Source: Massilia sp. HP4
GTDB lineage: Bacteria; Pseudomonadota; Gammaproteobacteria; Burkholderiales; Burkholderiaceae_D
Reading direction: 5' to 3'
Assembly (NCBI RefSeq): GCF_005222695.1
Contig: NZ_STGG01000010.1
Location: 1 to 64,000, forward strand
DNA length: 64,000 nucleotides
Made by a program: the position numbers and the translations under genes. Numbering within the stretch: the stretch's first letter is position 1; the number at the start of each line of letters is the position of its first letter. Below the pieces are notes generated by a model. That model was not told the DNA's origin. It saw nothing but the letters and a program-made list of their open reading frames with translations, and made no database searches. Below are positions 44,030 to 55,789 of the stretch, one piece after another.

Positions 44030-44206
44030 TCAGGCGGCCGTCTGGGCCTGTTCGCGCTGCGCCTGGCCTTTCGGCTGGTTGCGGTACTTGGCGCGGGCTT
44101 CAAGCTGGCGCACGGCTTCGCGCGCGACGTTGGTGCGCTTGATCTCGAGGCGCTCCTTCTTGCCGCGGTGCTGGGCGATGTGTTTGCTGCCGATCTTGCT
44201 GGTCAT
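44030..44206 (-). CDS. Small highly basic protein (58 aa), unknown function
   Basis: The ATG at 44206 is preceded by AGGAGA and the frame runs 58 codons: MTSKIGSKHIAQHRGKKERL at the start, then NVAREAVRQLEARAKYRNQ and a Gln/Ala tail. About a third of residues are Lys, Arg or His, with no hydrophobic segment, suggesting nucleic acid or ribosome association. A strong terminator follows. The good ribosome site plus terminator make it a real gene although no family was recognised. Confidence 0.75.
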   Translation of the reverse strand: MTSKIGSKHIAQHRGKKERLEIKRTNVAREAVRQLEARAKYRNQPKGQAQREQAQTAA

Positions 44207-44274
44207 GGATGTCTCCTGTGGTGGGCTGGGCGCCGCGTCCTCTCAGGACGTCGGCGCGGAAATCATGGTAACGG

Positions 44275-44436
44275 TCAGGAACGGTTGCTGCCCATCTTGA
44301 GGTCGGCCGGCATCAGCATTTCCCAGCCAAGCTGGCGCCGGATTTCTTCCGGCGTCGGCGGCGGTTTCGGGTCGCGCGAACGACGCTCGAGATAGGCGCG
44401 CACCAGGTGCTTGGGTGGATGCTTGACATCGGACAT
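44275..44436 (-). CDS. Small conserved-looking protein (53 aa), unknown function
   Basis: GGAGGT precedes the ATG at 44436. The product is 53 residues: MSDVKHPPKHLVRAYLERRS, then PKPPPTPEEIRRQLGWEMLM and a short tail. The frame is open further upstream, but the N-terminal part there looks non-coding. The Pro-rich PPPTPEEIRRQLGW portion has the feel of a conserved motif. It lies 68 bp upstream of the basic 58-aa gene on the same strand. Confidence 0.7.
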   Translation of the reverse strand: MSDVKHPPKHLVRAYLERRSRDPKPPPTPEEIRRQLGWEMLMPADLKMGSNRS

Positions 44437-44689
44437 GACGACCTCCGCTTCCGTTGCGGGCCGCCGCCTTGACTGCTGGCGGCAGCGGCCCTGAATGTGG
44501 TGCCGATCCTCGAGGCGACCGGCTAACCTGTTGAGGTTTCGGATGGCAGCGATGCGAATCGCGCGTTTCCTCACTCAGACAAGTGCATCTTATCGAAACC
44601 GGGGCAGTTGCACCGTTAGGTGACGCACACTGCGCGCGTCAATACTGCCGAGCAGGCCAGGTGACACGCATATGACAGCGGCGCATATG
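44437..44689. other. Intergenic region before the small-protein genes
   Basis: A 253-bp stretch between the small-protein genes and the TonB receptor terminator. It should contain the promoter of the 53-aa and 58-aa genes on the minus strand. No clear hexamer pair, repeat or RNA gene was recognised. Confidence 0.4.
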
Positions 44690-44716
44690 AAAAAAGGGAA
44701 GCCGCAGCTCCCCTTC
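44690..44716 (-). terminator. Rho-independent terminator after the TonB-dependent receptor
   Basis: On the minus strand AAGGGGAGC and GGCTTCCCTT pair around a 4-nt loop (TGCG, one G-U pair) and run into TTTTTTC, 20 bp after the receptor stop. Confidence 0.85.
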
Positions 44717-44736
44717 GTGTCACGCCATGGCGGCGA

Positions 44737-47736
44737 TCAGAACTTGTACTTCAGGTTCAGGTAGTACTGGCGGCCGCTGACGTCCAGCTTTTGCTGCTCT
44801 TCCTCGCTGTAGCGATACTGGGCGCGCTTGGCATTGGTCAGGTTGGTCGCGTCGAACGTGAGCACCAGGTTCTTGGCCAGGTTGTAGCTGGCCGAGAAGG
44901 CCAGCGTGGTGACCGCATCGGCATAGGTCGGCGCGGTCGGCATGGCCACGCCGTTGATCACCGACAGGCCCTGGCTGTTCGCGGTCGGCGACGGCGCCGT
45001 GGTGCTGTTCACGTATTCGCCGCGGTAGTTGGCCACCAGGCGCGACGAGATCTTGTCGTCCTCGTAGTACAGGCCCAGGTTGCCGGCCCATTCTGAAGCA
45101 CCGACCATCGGACGTCCGTCGTCCACGCGGGTCTTGGCGCGGCTGACATTCGAGGTGAAGCCGAAGCCGGTAGCGCCGAACGGCTGCTCGTACTGCACCT
45201 CGATGCCGTGGATCTTGGCGCCCTGCTGCGAGGAGCTGTTGATCGCGAAGCTCTTGACCGTGTTGTCGCGCGGGTCGACCAGGTCGACCGTCGAGGAGCC
45301 GGTGGCGCCGGTCTTCACGTAGCCGTCGATCTTGGAGTGGAACACCGACACGCCAACCAGCGAGCGTGGTGCGAAGTACCACGACCAGGCGAGGTCGATA
45401 TTGTCCGAGGTGAGCGGCTCGAGGTCGGGGTTCGGACCGGTCACGCGGCAGCCGTTGGCGTCGCAGGTCGGGGCGCCGAAGCCGCTGCCCAGCAGGTTGT
45501 AGTTCTGGCGCCCGATGGTGCGGCTGGCGCCGAAGCGCGCGATCATGTCGCGATTGAGCTCATAGCGCAGGTTAAAGCTTGGCAGCCAGTTGTCGAAGGT
45601 GCGCTTGGTCGGCACCTTGTAGTACATGGTGCCGGCCTTCGGATCGAAGGGCTGGCCATCCGGGATCGGCGTGGCGTCGCCGGCATCGGTGATTGCGCCC
45701 GGATAGCCGGCGCAGACGGTGGCCGGCTGGCCCGGCGCCGAACGGTCGCAGGCGCCGGTCGGGATCGGGGTCGCGATATTGGCCTTGACTTCGGTGCGCA
45801 CGAAGCGCAGGCCGAGGTTGCCCGACCAGCGCTCGCCTTCCAGGTTGGCCATCGCATAGGCGGCGCTCTGGCGCTCCTTCATGTCGATCTCGGAACTGAC
45901 GCGGCGTTCCCACGCGTCGGAGGTTTCCTTGGTGGCGCCGTTGATGTACTCCTTGGTGCCGTCCTTGGTATAGGTGAAGCCGGTGTTGTCCCAGCCGTTG
46001 CCATCCAGGCCATCGCCAAAGTCGCCGGGATACGGCTGCCAGCCGGTGGTCGGGGTCACTGGGTTGCCAACCAGTGCGCCGGTGCCGGGCGCGGTCAGGT
46101 TGGCGCGGAAGGCCGGGCCGCGGCGGCCGCTGGTGCGCTCGTGGTCCGAGAAGCGCACGCCGCTCTCGATCGACTGGAAGATGCCACGGTCGACGCGGTA
46201 TTCGGCGTCGAACTGGGCGCTCCATTCCTTGTCGACGGTACGCACGCCCGAGGCGGCGCGGTCGACCACGCGGTAACCACTGCCATCGGCATTGATGCCC
46301 GGCTGGTTGGCGCCGGCGCCGTGGTACTGGACATATGGCGCATCGTGCAGGCCGCCCAGCGCATACGAGATGCCGGTGCCGTAACGGGCCAGGGTCAGGC
46401 CCTGGTCGAGTTCGGTCGAGCCGACGCCGCGGGTGCTCGACAGCAGGGTCTTGACGGTCAGGTCGTCGTTGACGCGGTACTTGGCGTCGAGGTCGAGGAA
46501 GGAGCTCTCGGCCTTGGCGCCTTCGCGGAAGAAGCCCTCCGAGTTGCCGACGTATTGCGGGCTGGTCCCGTCCGGGAACACGATGTCGGCGGCCTTGAGC
46601 ACCTTGAGCGGATGGCCGTAGACCGTGGTCTCGTTGGCGATCACCGGGTTGCGGATCTGGGCGTAGACACGCTGGCCCTTCGAGTCGGTGTTGATGGCGG
46701 CGGCGGCGGTCGAACCGAGCGGATGGTTCTTACCGAGCAGCATGGAGTAGATCGCGCTCGAGGTCAGGCGGCCATGGTTGTCGGCGTCCATCGACGAGTG
46801 GAAGCCGGTGAGGCTGACGTCCAGGTCGCGGTTCGGCTTGAACTGCAGCGACAGCATGCCGCCCTTGCGGTCGCGCACCGACTCCACGAATTCCGAGCTC
46901 ATCGAGCCCGGCAGGCGCACGCCGTTCAGGTCCGAGGCCTTCAGGCCGGTGCCGGCCAGCGATTCGTCGGTAATGCCCAGCATGGTCGCGGTGTTGATCA
47001 CGTCCCAGCCGCTATTGGTGCCGTAGGCGAAGCGCGACACCGAGTCGCGCCGCACGTAGCGCTTTTCCGAGAACAGCGAGGCCAGCACGCCGAAGGTGCC
47101 TTCCTCGTTCTTCCAGGTGACCGAGCCGTTCATGTCCGGCGCGTAGCGGCCCGGCAGGTCGGCGTAGCTGGCGCCGACGCTGACCACGCCCGAGAAGCGC
47201 TCTTTCTGCTGCAGGGGCTTCCTGGTGGTGACGTTGATGGTGCCGGCCAGGCCGCCATCGATGATGTTGGCCTGCGAGGTCTTGTAGACCACGGCCTGGT
47301 TCAGCACGTGCGACGGCATCAGCGACAGGCTGGTCGAGCGCGAGCTCGAGGCCTGGTCGGCGACATACCAGTCGGCGCTGCTGACGGTGTGGCCGTTGAA
47401 GACGATCAGCGACATGTCCGGGTTGGTGCCGCGCATCGAGACCTTCTCGGCCTCGTCGTAGTCGGTGCGCACGGCCACGCCGGCCAGGCGCTGCAGGGAG
47501 TCGGCCAGGTTCTTGTCCGGCATCTTGCCCACGTCTTCGGCGGTAATCACCTCGACGTTGGCCGAGGCATCGCGCTTTACCGCCAGCGACTTGGCCATCG
47601 AGGCGCGGATACCGGTCACCTCCACGGTCTGCATCGGGGTGTCGACGGGTACGTCCTGGGCCATGGCCGGCAGGGCTGCAAGGCTCCAGACTGCCATCGA
47701 TACGGCCGCTGCCAGCGGCTTCTGCTTGAACATCAT
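44737..47736 (-). CDS. TonB-dependent receptor (Xanthomonas/Caulobacter carbohydrate type)
   Basis: An outer-membrane TonB-gated porin of about 999 residues. The start MMFKQKPLAAAVSMAVW with AGGAGAG upstream gives a signal peptide cleaved near AMAQ; the second ATG (47733) is equally possible. A TonB-box-like TVEVTGIRAS is followed by the plug (VEVITAEDVGKMPDKNLADS, VSMRGTNPDMSLIVFNG) and a 22-strand barrel ending with the aromatic signature YYLNLKYKF. The motifs fit the TonB-Xanth-Caul subfamily, often used for oligosaccharides. No sugar-metabolism genes are adjacent, so the substrate is unknown. Confidence 0.93.
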   Translation of the reverse strand: MMFKQKPLAAAVSMAVWSLAALPAMAQDVPVDTPMQTVEVTGIRASMAKSLAVKRDASANVEVITAEDVGKMPDKNLADSLQRLAGVAVRTDYDEAEKVSMRGTNPDMSLIVFNGHTVSSADWYVADQASSSRSTSLSLMPSHVLNQAVVYKTSQANIIDGGLAGTINVTTRKPLQQKERFSGVVSVGASYADLPGRYAPDMNGSVTWKNEEGTFGVLASLFSEKRYVRRDSVSRFAYGTNSGWDVINTATMLGITDESLAGTGLKASDLNGVRLPGSMSSEFVESVRDRKGGMLSLQFKPNRDLDVSLTGFHSSMDADNHGRLTSSAIYSMLLGKNHPLGSTAAAAINTDSKGQRVYAQIRNPVIANETTVYGHPLKVLKAADIVFPDGTSPQYVGNSEGFFREGAKAESSFLDLDAKYRVNDDLTVKTLLSSTRGVGSTELDQGLTLARYGTGISYALGGLHDAPYVQYHGAGANQPGINADGSGYRVVDRAASGVRTVDKEWSAQFDAEYRVDRGIFQSIESGVRFSDHERTSGRRGPAFRANLTAPGTGALVGNPVTPTTGWQPYPGDFGDGLDGNGWDNTGFTYTKDGTKEYINGATKETSDAWERRVSSEIDMKERQSAAYAMANLEGERWSGNLGLRFVRTEVKANIATPIPTGACDRSAPGQPATVCAGYPGAITDAGDATPIPDGQPFDPKAGTMYYKVPTKRTFDNWLPSFNLRYELNRDMIARFGASRTIGRQNYNLLGSGFGAPTCDANGCRVTGPNPDLEPLTSDNIDLAWSWYFAPRSLVGVSVFHSKIDGYVKTGATGSSTVDLVDPRDNTVKSFAINSSSQQGAKIHGIEVQYEQPFGATGFGFTSNVSRAKTRVDDGRPMVGASEWAGNLGLYYEDDKISSRLVANYRGEYVNSTTAPSPTANSQGLSVINGVAMPTAPTYADAVTTLAFSASYNLAKNLVLTFDATNLTNAKRAQYRYSEEEQQKLDVSGRQYYLNLKYKF

Positions 47737-47812
47737 CTCTCTCCTGGGATTAGTGCTATCGTTATTGCTTAAGACAGACTGAAGGCTGCCATGCTCGGAG
47801 TATTCATGATCC

Positions 47813-47840
47813 ATCACGCTCGTGAATAATCACTTGTGAT
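47813..47840. promoter_or_regulatory. Two tandem dyads upstream of the TonB-dependent receptor
   Basis: ATCACG-CT-CGTGAA (47813-47826) and ATCAC-TT-GTGAT (47829-47840) have centres 15 bp apart, about 80-100 bp before the receptor start. A minus-strand TATATA lies just upstream at 47847-47852. They resemble paired operator half-sites; the binding protein is unknown. Confidence 0.4.
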
Positions 47841-47963
47841 CGCTTCTATATAACTTGAAGGAATGTACATAATCGGCGCCTTGCGGGGGTTATGGCCGGG
47901 TGAAGAAATTTCATTACCCAAGCCGGGCGCACCAGATTAGCGTGACGTTTTTTCCCCACATTG

Positions 47964-48926
47964 ATGAACGCCATGCGCCTTGCCTGCCTGCTGCTTGCCA
48001 GCGCCGTCCTGACCGGGTGCGCGACCGCGCCCGCCACCAAGTCCCTCCCCGGTGCCCCGCCCGCGCCGACCCCGCTGCCGGTCCTGCTGCAAAAACAGGT
48101 CTACCAGATGACGCCGTTCGAAGCCGGCCAGTACATCGCCCACATGCAGGGCGCGCAGCCCGACCTGCGCAAGCGCATCGCCGCGATCGGGCGCCAGAAC
48201 ATCGGCCAGCCCTACTCGCTGCACCTGCTGGGCGAGTTCCCCTACGAACTGCACGACAGCCTGCCTTTATATAGCCTGGAGCAGAGCGATTGCGTCGTGT
48301 TCGCCGAGCACACCTATGCGATGGCCCTGTCCGGCTCGTGGGAAGAGTTCTTCTGGATGCTGCAGCGGATCCGCTACAACGACGGTGTGATCGGCGTGGC
48401 CACGCGCAATCACTACACCGAGATGGACTGGAACGTGGCCAATCGCTGGCTGCTGACCGACGTCAGTGCCGAACTGGCCGGCGCCGGTGGCCCTTCCTAC
48501 GAGATGAAGGTCGACCGCGCGCGCTTCCTGCGCACCCGCCACAACACGGTGCGCGACATTCCGGTAGAAACCAGCCGCCAGGCTTATGTGCCAACGGAAC
48601 AGGTGGCAGCCATCGCCAGCCAGTTGCAAGAGGGCGATTTCGTCAACGTGATCTCGACCCGCGACGGCGAGTACTGGGCCTCGCACGTCGGCCTGGTGGT
48701 GCTGGGGCCGAACGGCGAGCGCCACTTCCTGCACTCGGCCGAGCCAAAGGTGCGCGAGGAAACCTTCGAATCGTATATCGGGCGCACGCTCGAGCGCCAG
48801 GCGCGCAATGCGCGCGCGGGAAAGCCGGGCCAGGCCCTGGCCGGCTTCAAGTTCCTGCGCCTGAACGAGGAGGTGACGGTGCCGCCGATGGCGCCGCAAC
48901 CGCGTCCGGGCCAGCGCGCGCCCTGA
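47964..48926 (+). CDS. DUF1460 family lipoprotein (amidase-like)
   Basis: A 320-residue lipoprotein with lipobox LTGC (Cys19). The body matches the DUF1460 family, an NlpC/P60-like fold: catalytic cysteine in LEQSDCVVFAEHTYAMAL, then DWNVANRW and the histidine in YWASHVGLVV. Family members are thought to act on peptidoglycan stem peptides or the sugar-peptide amide bond. The ATG at 47964 was chosen (a TTG just before and an ATG at 47973 are alternatives); no strong Shine-Dalgarno is seen. It stands alone between the TonB receptor and the polysaccharide cluster. Confidence 0.82.
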   Translation: MNAMRLACLLLASAVLTGCATAPATKSLPGAPPAPTPLPVLLQKQVYQMTPFEAGQYIAHMQGAQPDLRKRIAAIGRQNIGQPYSLHLLGEFPYELHDSLPLYSLEQSDCVVFAEHTYAMALSGSWEEFFWMLQRIRYNDGVIGVATRNHYTEMDWNVANRWLLTDVSAELAGAGGPSYEMKVDRARFLRTRHNTVRDIPVETSRQAYVPTEQVAAIASQLQEGDFVNVISTRDGEYWASHVGLVVLGPNGERHFLHSAEPKVREETFESYIGRTLERQARNARAGKPGQALAGFKFLRLNEEVTVPPMAPQPRPGQRAP

Positions 48927-48937
48927 TGCCTGCACGG

Positions 48938-48968
48938 CGTTCCGGCCTGCCGGGCCGGAACGTTTATT
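48938..48968 (+). terminator. Hairpin terminator after the DUF1460 gene
   Basis: Perfect 10-bp arms CGTTCCGGCC (48938-48947) and GGCCGGAACG (48953-48962) with loop TGCCG, followed by TTTATTC. The U-tract is short but the stem is very stable. Confidence 0.7.
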
Positions 48969-49288
48969 CATGCCATTCCCAGCAGCCGATATTGCTGCCC
49001 CGCCTTTTGCTGGATTAAATCCCCCCAAATAAATAGCCACTGGAAATTATTATCCGGGGTTATTTCTTATTTTCACTTATGAACTTCAACTTCGCAGTTC
49101 ATGCATTATATCCCCGATCGCTGTTGAGTGATCTCAAGCCTGCCATTCAATCGGGAACAGATAATAAACTTATAAAGACGAGGGCAATTCACCGGACGCA
49201 CCAGTTTATGCGAACAACTGGCCGTGCAGTAAACCATTATTTTAAATGCAGCAGCACGTCGTTCTCTTTCAGCGAGAAGCCGATTGCC
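48969..49288 (+). other. AT-rich control region and leader of the polysaccharide cluster
   Basis: About 320 bp of markedly AT-rich sequence (runs such as AAATAAATAGCC and TTATTTCTTATTTTCACTT) in a very GC-rich window. An open frame from 49079 enters the first polysaccharide gene but its first 70 codons have no family character, so the region is read as promoter plus long leader. No JUMPstart-like element was recognised. Confidence 0.55.
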
Positions 49289-51358
<2,070 letters not shown>

Positions 51359-51383
51359 GGAGGCGATCGCCGCCGCACCTGTC

Positions 51384-51415
51384 AGCACTAACAGCACTAA
51401 CAGCATTGCCAGCAC
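51384..51415 (+). repeat. Short direct repeats before wbpA
   Basis: CAGCACTAA occurs twice in tandem, followed by CAGCATTGC and CAGCACCGTC. The spacer between the dehydratase gene and wbpA thus has a partly repetitive 9-bp pattern. Function unknown. Confidence 0.6.
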
Positions 51416-51457
51416 CGTCAAACCGTCACTGTCATATCGTAACTGTCGAGGAAACCC

Positions 51458-52786
51458 ATGCGAGACGAGAACCAATCAGTTCACCTGGAGCAGCTGCTGG
51501 CCCGGCTGCGCGACCGCCACGCCGTGATCGGCATCATCGGCCTCGGCTATGTCGGCCTGCCGCTGGCGCTACGCTATGCCGCCGAAGGTTTCCGCGTCCT
51601 CGGGATCGACGTCGATGCCGACAAGGTCGCGCGCCTGAATCGCGGCGCCAGCTATATCGCGCACATCGGCGCCCCGGCGATCGAGGCGGCGCGCGCCGCC
51701 GGCTTCGTCGCCAGCACCGATTTCGCGCGCACGAGCGAGGCCGACGCCCTGGTGATCTGCGTTCCCACCCCGCTCACCGCCTACCGCGAGCCCGACCTGT
51801 CCTTCGTCACCGGCACCGTCGATTCGCTGCTGCCGTATATGCGGCCCGGCCAGCTGCTGTCGCTCGAAAGCACCACCTATCCCGGCACCACCGAAGAAGA
51901 ACTGCGCCCGCGCCTGGAGTCGCGCGGCCTGCGCGTGGGCCAGGACGTGTTCCTCGTGTTCTCGCCCGAGCGCGAAGACCCGGGAAATCCCGATTTCCAT
52001 ACCCGCACCATCCCCAAGGTATGCGGCGGCTCGACCAATGCCTGCCTGGAAGCCGGCCTGGCCCTGTACCGCTCCGCGATCGACACCGTGGTGCCGGTCA
52101 GCTCGACCCGCGCGGCCGAACTGACCAAGCTGCTCGAAAACATCCACCGCGCCGTCAATATCGGCCTGGTCAACGAAATGAAGATCATCGCCGACCGCAT
52201 GGGCATCGACATCCACGAGGTGATCCGCGCCGCCGCCACCAAGCCGTTCGGATTCACGCCCTATTATCCGGGCCCAGGCCTGGGCGGCCACTGCATCCCG
52301 ATCGACCCGTTCTACCTCACCTGGAAGGCGCGCCAGTATGGCCTGCACACCCGCTTCATCGAACTGGCCGGCGAGATCAACAGCGATATGCCGGGCTGGG
52401 TGATCGGCAAGGTGGCCGACGCGCTCAACGAGCGCGGGCGCGCGGTGATGGGCAGCCGCATCCTGGTGCTGGGCATTGCCTACAAAAAGGATGTCGAAGA
52501 CATGCGCGAATCGCCGTCGGTGGCCTTGATGGAGCTGCTGCGCGCGCGCGGCGCCGCGGTCGACTACTCCGATCCGCACGTGCCGGTCTTCCCGCGCATG
52601 CGTGAACACCGCTTCGAACTGTCCAGCGTGCCGCTCACGCCTTCGTCGCTCGCGTCCTATGACGTCGTACTGCTGGCCACCAGCCACAGCGCCTTCGACT
52701 ACGACCTGGTGCGCCAGTATGCAAACCTGATCGTCGATACGCGCGGGGTGTACCCGAACCGGCTGCCGAACGTGGTGCAGGCCTGA
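51458..52786 (+). CDS. wbpA: UDP-N-acetyl-D-glucosamine 6-dehydrogenase
   Basis: WbpA oxidises UDP-GlcNAc at C6 to UDP-GlcNAc uronic acid with NAD+. The 442-residue protein has the N-terminal NAD motif [18 protein letters not shown], the PTPL loop, the catalytic cysteine in [16 protein letters not shown], and a C-terminal UDP-binding domain ([18 protein letters not shown]). GAGGAAA precedes the ATG. First of the wbpA-wbpB-wbpD-wbpE set. Confidence 0.93.
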   Translation: MRDENQSVHLEQLLARLRDRHAVIGIIGLGYVGLPLALRYAAEGFRVLGIDVDADKVARLNRGASYIAHIGAPAIEAARAAGFVASTDFARTSEADALVICVPTPLTAYREPDLSFVTGTVDSLLPYMRPGQLLSLESTTYPGTTEEELRPRLESRGLRVGQDVFLVFSPEREDPGNPDFHTRTIPKVCGGSTNACLEAGLALYRSAIDTVVPVSSTRAAELTKLLENIHRAVNIGLVNEMKIIADRMGIDIHEVIRAAATKPFGFTPYYPGPGLGGHCIPIDPFYLTWKARQYGLHTRFIELAGEINSDMPGWVIGKVADALNERGRAVMGSRILVLGIAYKKDVEDMRESPSVALMELLRARGAAVDYSDPHVPVFPRMREHRFELSSVPLTPSSLASYDVVLLATSHSAFDYDLVRQYANLIVDTRGVYPNRLPNVVQA

Positions 52787-52904
52787 ACGGCCAGCCCCGA
52801 TCGCCCACGCCGCATCGACGACAGCGAATCGACGACACCCAGTCGCCCAGCCAGACTCATCCACGCCCGACTTATCGAAGCCCACCGTCACGCCCGGAGC
52901 CCGC

Positions 52905-53966
52905 ATGCGCCATTACCCCCCTCCCATCCTCGACCGCAAGATCCGGTTCGCCCTGGTCGGCTGCGGCCGCATCGCCCGCAACCACATGAACGCCATGCGC
53001 GAGCACGCAGACCGCTGCGAACTGGCCGGCGTCTGCGACATCGACCCGCGCGCCCGCGAAGAAGCGGCCGGCAGCACCGGCGCCCGTCCCTACGCCAGCC
53101 TCGACCGCATGCTGGCCGAGCTCGATGCCGACGCCTTCGTGCTCGCCACCCCGTCCGGCCTGCATCCGGGCCAGGCGGTGCGCATCGCCCGGGCCGGCCG
53201 CCACGTCATCACCGAAAAACCCATGGCCACGCGCTGGGAAGACGGCAAGCGCATGGTCGCCGCCGCCGACGAGGCCGGCGTGCGGCTGTTCGTGGTCAAG
53301 CAGAACCGCCGCAACGCCACGCTGCAGCTGCTCAAGCGCGCGGTCGAAAAAAAACGCTTCGGCCGCATCTATATGGTCAACCTCAATGTGTTCTGGAGCC
53401 GGCCAGAAGAGTATTACCGCAGCGCCGACTGGCGCGGCACCTGGGAATTCGACGGCGGCGCCTTCATGAACCAGGCCAGCCACTACGTCGACCTGCTCGA
53501 ATGGATCGTCGGCCCCATCGAGAGCCTGCAAGCCTATACCGCCACCCTGGCGCGCGACATCGAGGTCGAGGACACCGGCGTGATGAGCCTGCGCTGGCGC
53601 AATGGCGCACTGGGCTCGATGAACGTCACCATGCTGACCTGGCCGCGCAACCTCGAGGGCTCGATCACCATCCTGGGCGAGCACGGCAGCGCGCGCATCG
53701 GCGGCGTCGCCGTCAACGAGGTCCAGCAATGGGAGTTTGCGCAAGCCGACCCCGACGACGCGCTGGTGCCGGATGCCAGCTACCAGACCACCTCGGTCTA
53801 CGGCTTCGGCCACCCGCTCTACTACGACAATGTGATCCGGGTGTTGCGCGGCGAAGCCGAACCCGAGACCGACGGCCGCGAAGGCCTGAAATCGCTCGAG
53901 GTGCTGGTCGCCGCCTACCGCTCGGCGCGCGACGGCCGCCGCGTCGCCCTGCCGCTGGAGTATTGA
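52905..53966 (+). CDS. wbpB: UDP-N-acetyl-2-amino-2-deoxyglucuronate dehydrogenase
   Basis: WbpB oxidises UDP-GlcNAc uronic acid at C3, giving the 3-keto sugar for transamination. The 353-residue protein is a Gfo/Idh/MocA oxidoreductase with [12 protein letters not shown] at the N-terminus, the EKPMA motif near residue 105, and [17 protein letters not shown] with the catalytic-region histidine. It is separated from wbpA by 118 bp of non-coding low-complexity sequence and from wbpD by two bases. Confidence 0.92.
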   Translation: MRHYPPPILDRKIRFALVGCGRIARNHMNAMREHADRCELAGVCDIDPRAREEAAGSTGARPYASLDRMLAELDADAFVLATPSGLHPGQAVRIARAGRHVITEKPMATRWEDGKRMVAAADEAGVRLFVVKQNRRNATLQLLKRAVEKKRFGRIYMVNLNVFWSRPEEYYRSADWRGTWEFDGGAFMNQASHYVDLLEWIVGPIESLQAYTATLARDIEVEDTGVMSLRWRNGALGSMNVTMLTWPRNLEGSITILGEHGSARIGGVAVNEVQQWEFAQADPDDALVPDASYQTTSVYGFGHPLYYDNVIRVLRGEAEPETDGREGLKSLEVLVAAYRSARDGRRVALPLEY

Positions 53967-53968
53967 CC

Positions 53969-54607
53969 ATGGCCGTCATCATCCATTCCAGCGCCATCGT
54001 CGACCGCGGCGCCCAGCTCGGCGACGACACCCATGTCTGGCACTTCGCCCATGTCTGCGCCGGCGCCCGCATCGGCGCCGCCTGCTCGCTGGGCCAGAAC
54101 GTCTTTGTCGGCAACGACGTACACATCGGCAACCAGGTCAAGATCCAGAACAATGTCTCGATCTACGATGCCGTGACGCTCGAGGACGAGGTCTTCTGCG
54201 GCCCCAGCATGGTGTTCACCAATGTCTACAACCCGCGCGCCGCAGTGCCGCGCAAGCACGAATACCGGCGCACCCTGGTACGCCGCGGCGCCACCATCGG
54301 CGCCAATGCCACCGTGGTGTGCGGGGTGACGATCGGGCAATACGCCTTTGTTGCCGCCGGGGCCGTGGTCAACCGCGATGTCGCGCCGCATGCGCTGGTG
54401 GCAGGCGTACCGGCGCGCCAGATCGGCTGGATCAGCCGTACCGGCGACCGCCTTGCCCTGCCCCTCACCGGCAACGGCGAAGCGCGCTGTCCCCATACCG
54501 GCGAACCCTACATCCTGCAAGACGGCGCCTGCCGCCCCGCCGACTCGCCGTTCGGCATCGATCCCGGCAACATCAACAGCACCAGCACCAGCACCGCACG
54601 AGGCTAA
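53969..54607 (+). CDS. wbpD: UDP-2-acetamido-3-amino-2,3-dideoxy-glucuronate N-acetyltransferase
   Basis: WbpD acetylates the 3-amino group made by WbpE. The 212-residue protein is a left-handed beta-helix acetyltransferase with hexapeptide repeats from about residue 10 to 150 ([35 protein letters not shown]) and the NVYNPRA/RKHEY segment seen in WbpD. The open frame runs into wbpB, but the ATG at 53969, two bases after the wbpB stop, is the start consistent with the family. Confidence 0.92.
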   Translation: MAVIIHSSAIVDRGAQLGDDTHVWHFAHVCAGARIGAACSLGQNVFVGNDVHIGNQVKIQNNVSIYDAVTLEDEVFCGPSMVFTNVYNPRAAVPRKHEYRRTLVRRGATIGANATVVCGVTIGQYAFVAAGAVVNRDVAPHALVAGVPARQIGWISRTGDRLALPLTGNGEARCPHTGEPYILQDGACRPADSPFGIDPGNINSTSTSTARG

Positions 54608-54610
54608 GCC

Positions 54611-55789
54611 ATGGAATTCATCGACCTCAAATCGCAGTATCTCGCCTCGCGCACGCTGATCGACGGCCGCATCCAGGCCGTCCTCGACCACGGCCAGTAC
54701 ATCCTGGGCCCCGAGGTCGGCGAGCTCGAGGCGCGCCTGGCGGCGCGCACCGGCGCGCGCCACTGCATCACCGTGTCGTCCGGCACCGAGGCGCTCGTCA
54801 TCGCCCTGATGGCCCTCGGCATCAAGGCCGGCGACGAAGTGATCACCACCCCGTTTTCCTTCATCGCCGCCGCCGAGGCCGTGATGCTGGTCGGGGCCAC
54901 CCCGGTGTTCGCCGACGTCGAGCCCGCCACCGGCAATCTCGATGCGCGCCTGGTCGCCGAGCGCATCACGCCCCGCACCCGCGCCATCCTCCCGGTCTCG
55001 CTATATGGCCAGCCGGCCGACATGGACGCCCTCAACGCCCTCGCCGAGCCCTATGGCATCGCCGTCATCGAAGACGCCGCCCAAAGCTTCGGCGCCACCT
55101 ACCGCGGCCGCCAGAGCTGCCACCTGTCGACGATCGGCTGCACCAGCTTCTTTCCGAGCAAACCCCTCGGCTGCTATGGCGACGGCGGCGCCCTGTTCAC
55201 CGACGACGACGTCCTGGCCCAGGCGATGCGCGAGATCCGCGTCCACGGCCAGTCGCACCGCTACGTGCATACCCGGGTGGGCGTGGGCGGGCGCATGGAT
55301 ACCCTGCAATGCGCGGTGGTGCTGGCCAAGCTGGAGCGCTTCGACTGGGAAATCGAACAGCGCCAGCGCGCCGCCGCCGACTATGACGCGCTGCTGCGCC
55401 GCCAACTCCCCGTGCTCGCCGTGCGCAACGACCGCAGCAGCGTCCATGCCCAGTACACGGTACTGGTCGACGAGCGCGCGCGGGTGCGCGGGCGGCTGTC
55501 CGCGGCCGGCATCCCGACCGCCGTCCATTATCCGGTGCCGATCCATCGCCAGGCCGCCTATGCCCACCTGGCGTCCGGCGATGCCTATCCGGTCGCCGAA
55601 GGCCTGGCCCGGCGCGTCCTGAGCCTGCCGATGGGTCCGTTCCTCGATAGCGCCAGCGCGCAGCGGGTGGCCATGGCGCTGCTCGACGCCTGCCGCCCGG
55701 GCGCCGATGGCGGGCAGCCGCTGTCGACGCCGATGGCAAGGCCGGCACCGGCCGCGACAACCCCGTCCACCCCGGTCGCCACTTCATGA
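54611..55789 (+). CDS. wbpE: UDP-2-acetamido-2-deoxy-ribo-hexuluronate aminotransferase
   Basis: WbpE is the PLP enzyme that transfers an amino group from glutamate to C3 of the keto uronic sugar. The 392-residue DegT-family protein starts MEFIDLKSQYLASR, with SSGTEALVIALMAL near 55, IEDAAQSFGA near 155 and the PLP lysine in FFPSKPLGCYGDGG near 183. The final 30 residues are Pro/Ala/Thr-rich and beyond the usual end of the fold. It shares an ATGA overlap with wzx. Confidence 0.93.
   Translation: MEFIDLKSQYLASRTLIDGRIQAVLDHGQYILGPEVGELEARLAARTGARHCITVSSGTEALVIALMALGIKAGDEVITTPFSFIAAAEAVMLVGATPVFADVEPATGNLDARLVAERITPRTRAILPVSLYGQPADMDALNALAEPYGIAVIEDAAQSFGATYRGRQSCHLSTIGCTSFFPSKPLGCYGDGGALFTDDDVLAQAMREIRVHGQSHRYVHTRVGVGGRMDTLQCAVVLAKLERFDWEIEQRQRAAADYDALLRRQLPVLAVRNDRSSVHAQYTVLVDERARVRGRLSAAGIPTAVHYPVPIHRQAAYAHLASGDAYPVAEGLARRVLSLPMGPFLDSASAQRVAMALLDACRPGADGGQPLSTPMARPAPAATTPSTPVATS

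Noticed and set aside
45208-47772. An 854-codon open frame antisense to the TonB-dependent receptor
   Set aside because: It is a shadow frame produced by GC-rich codon bias. Its translation has no recognisable domain, while the opposite strand encodes a clear receptor with signal peptide, plug and barrel.
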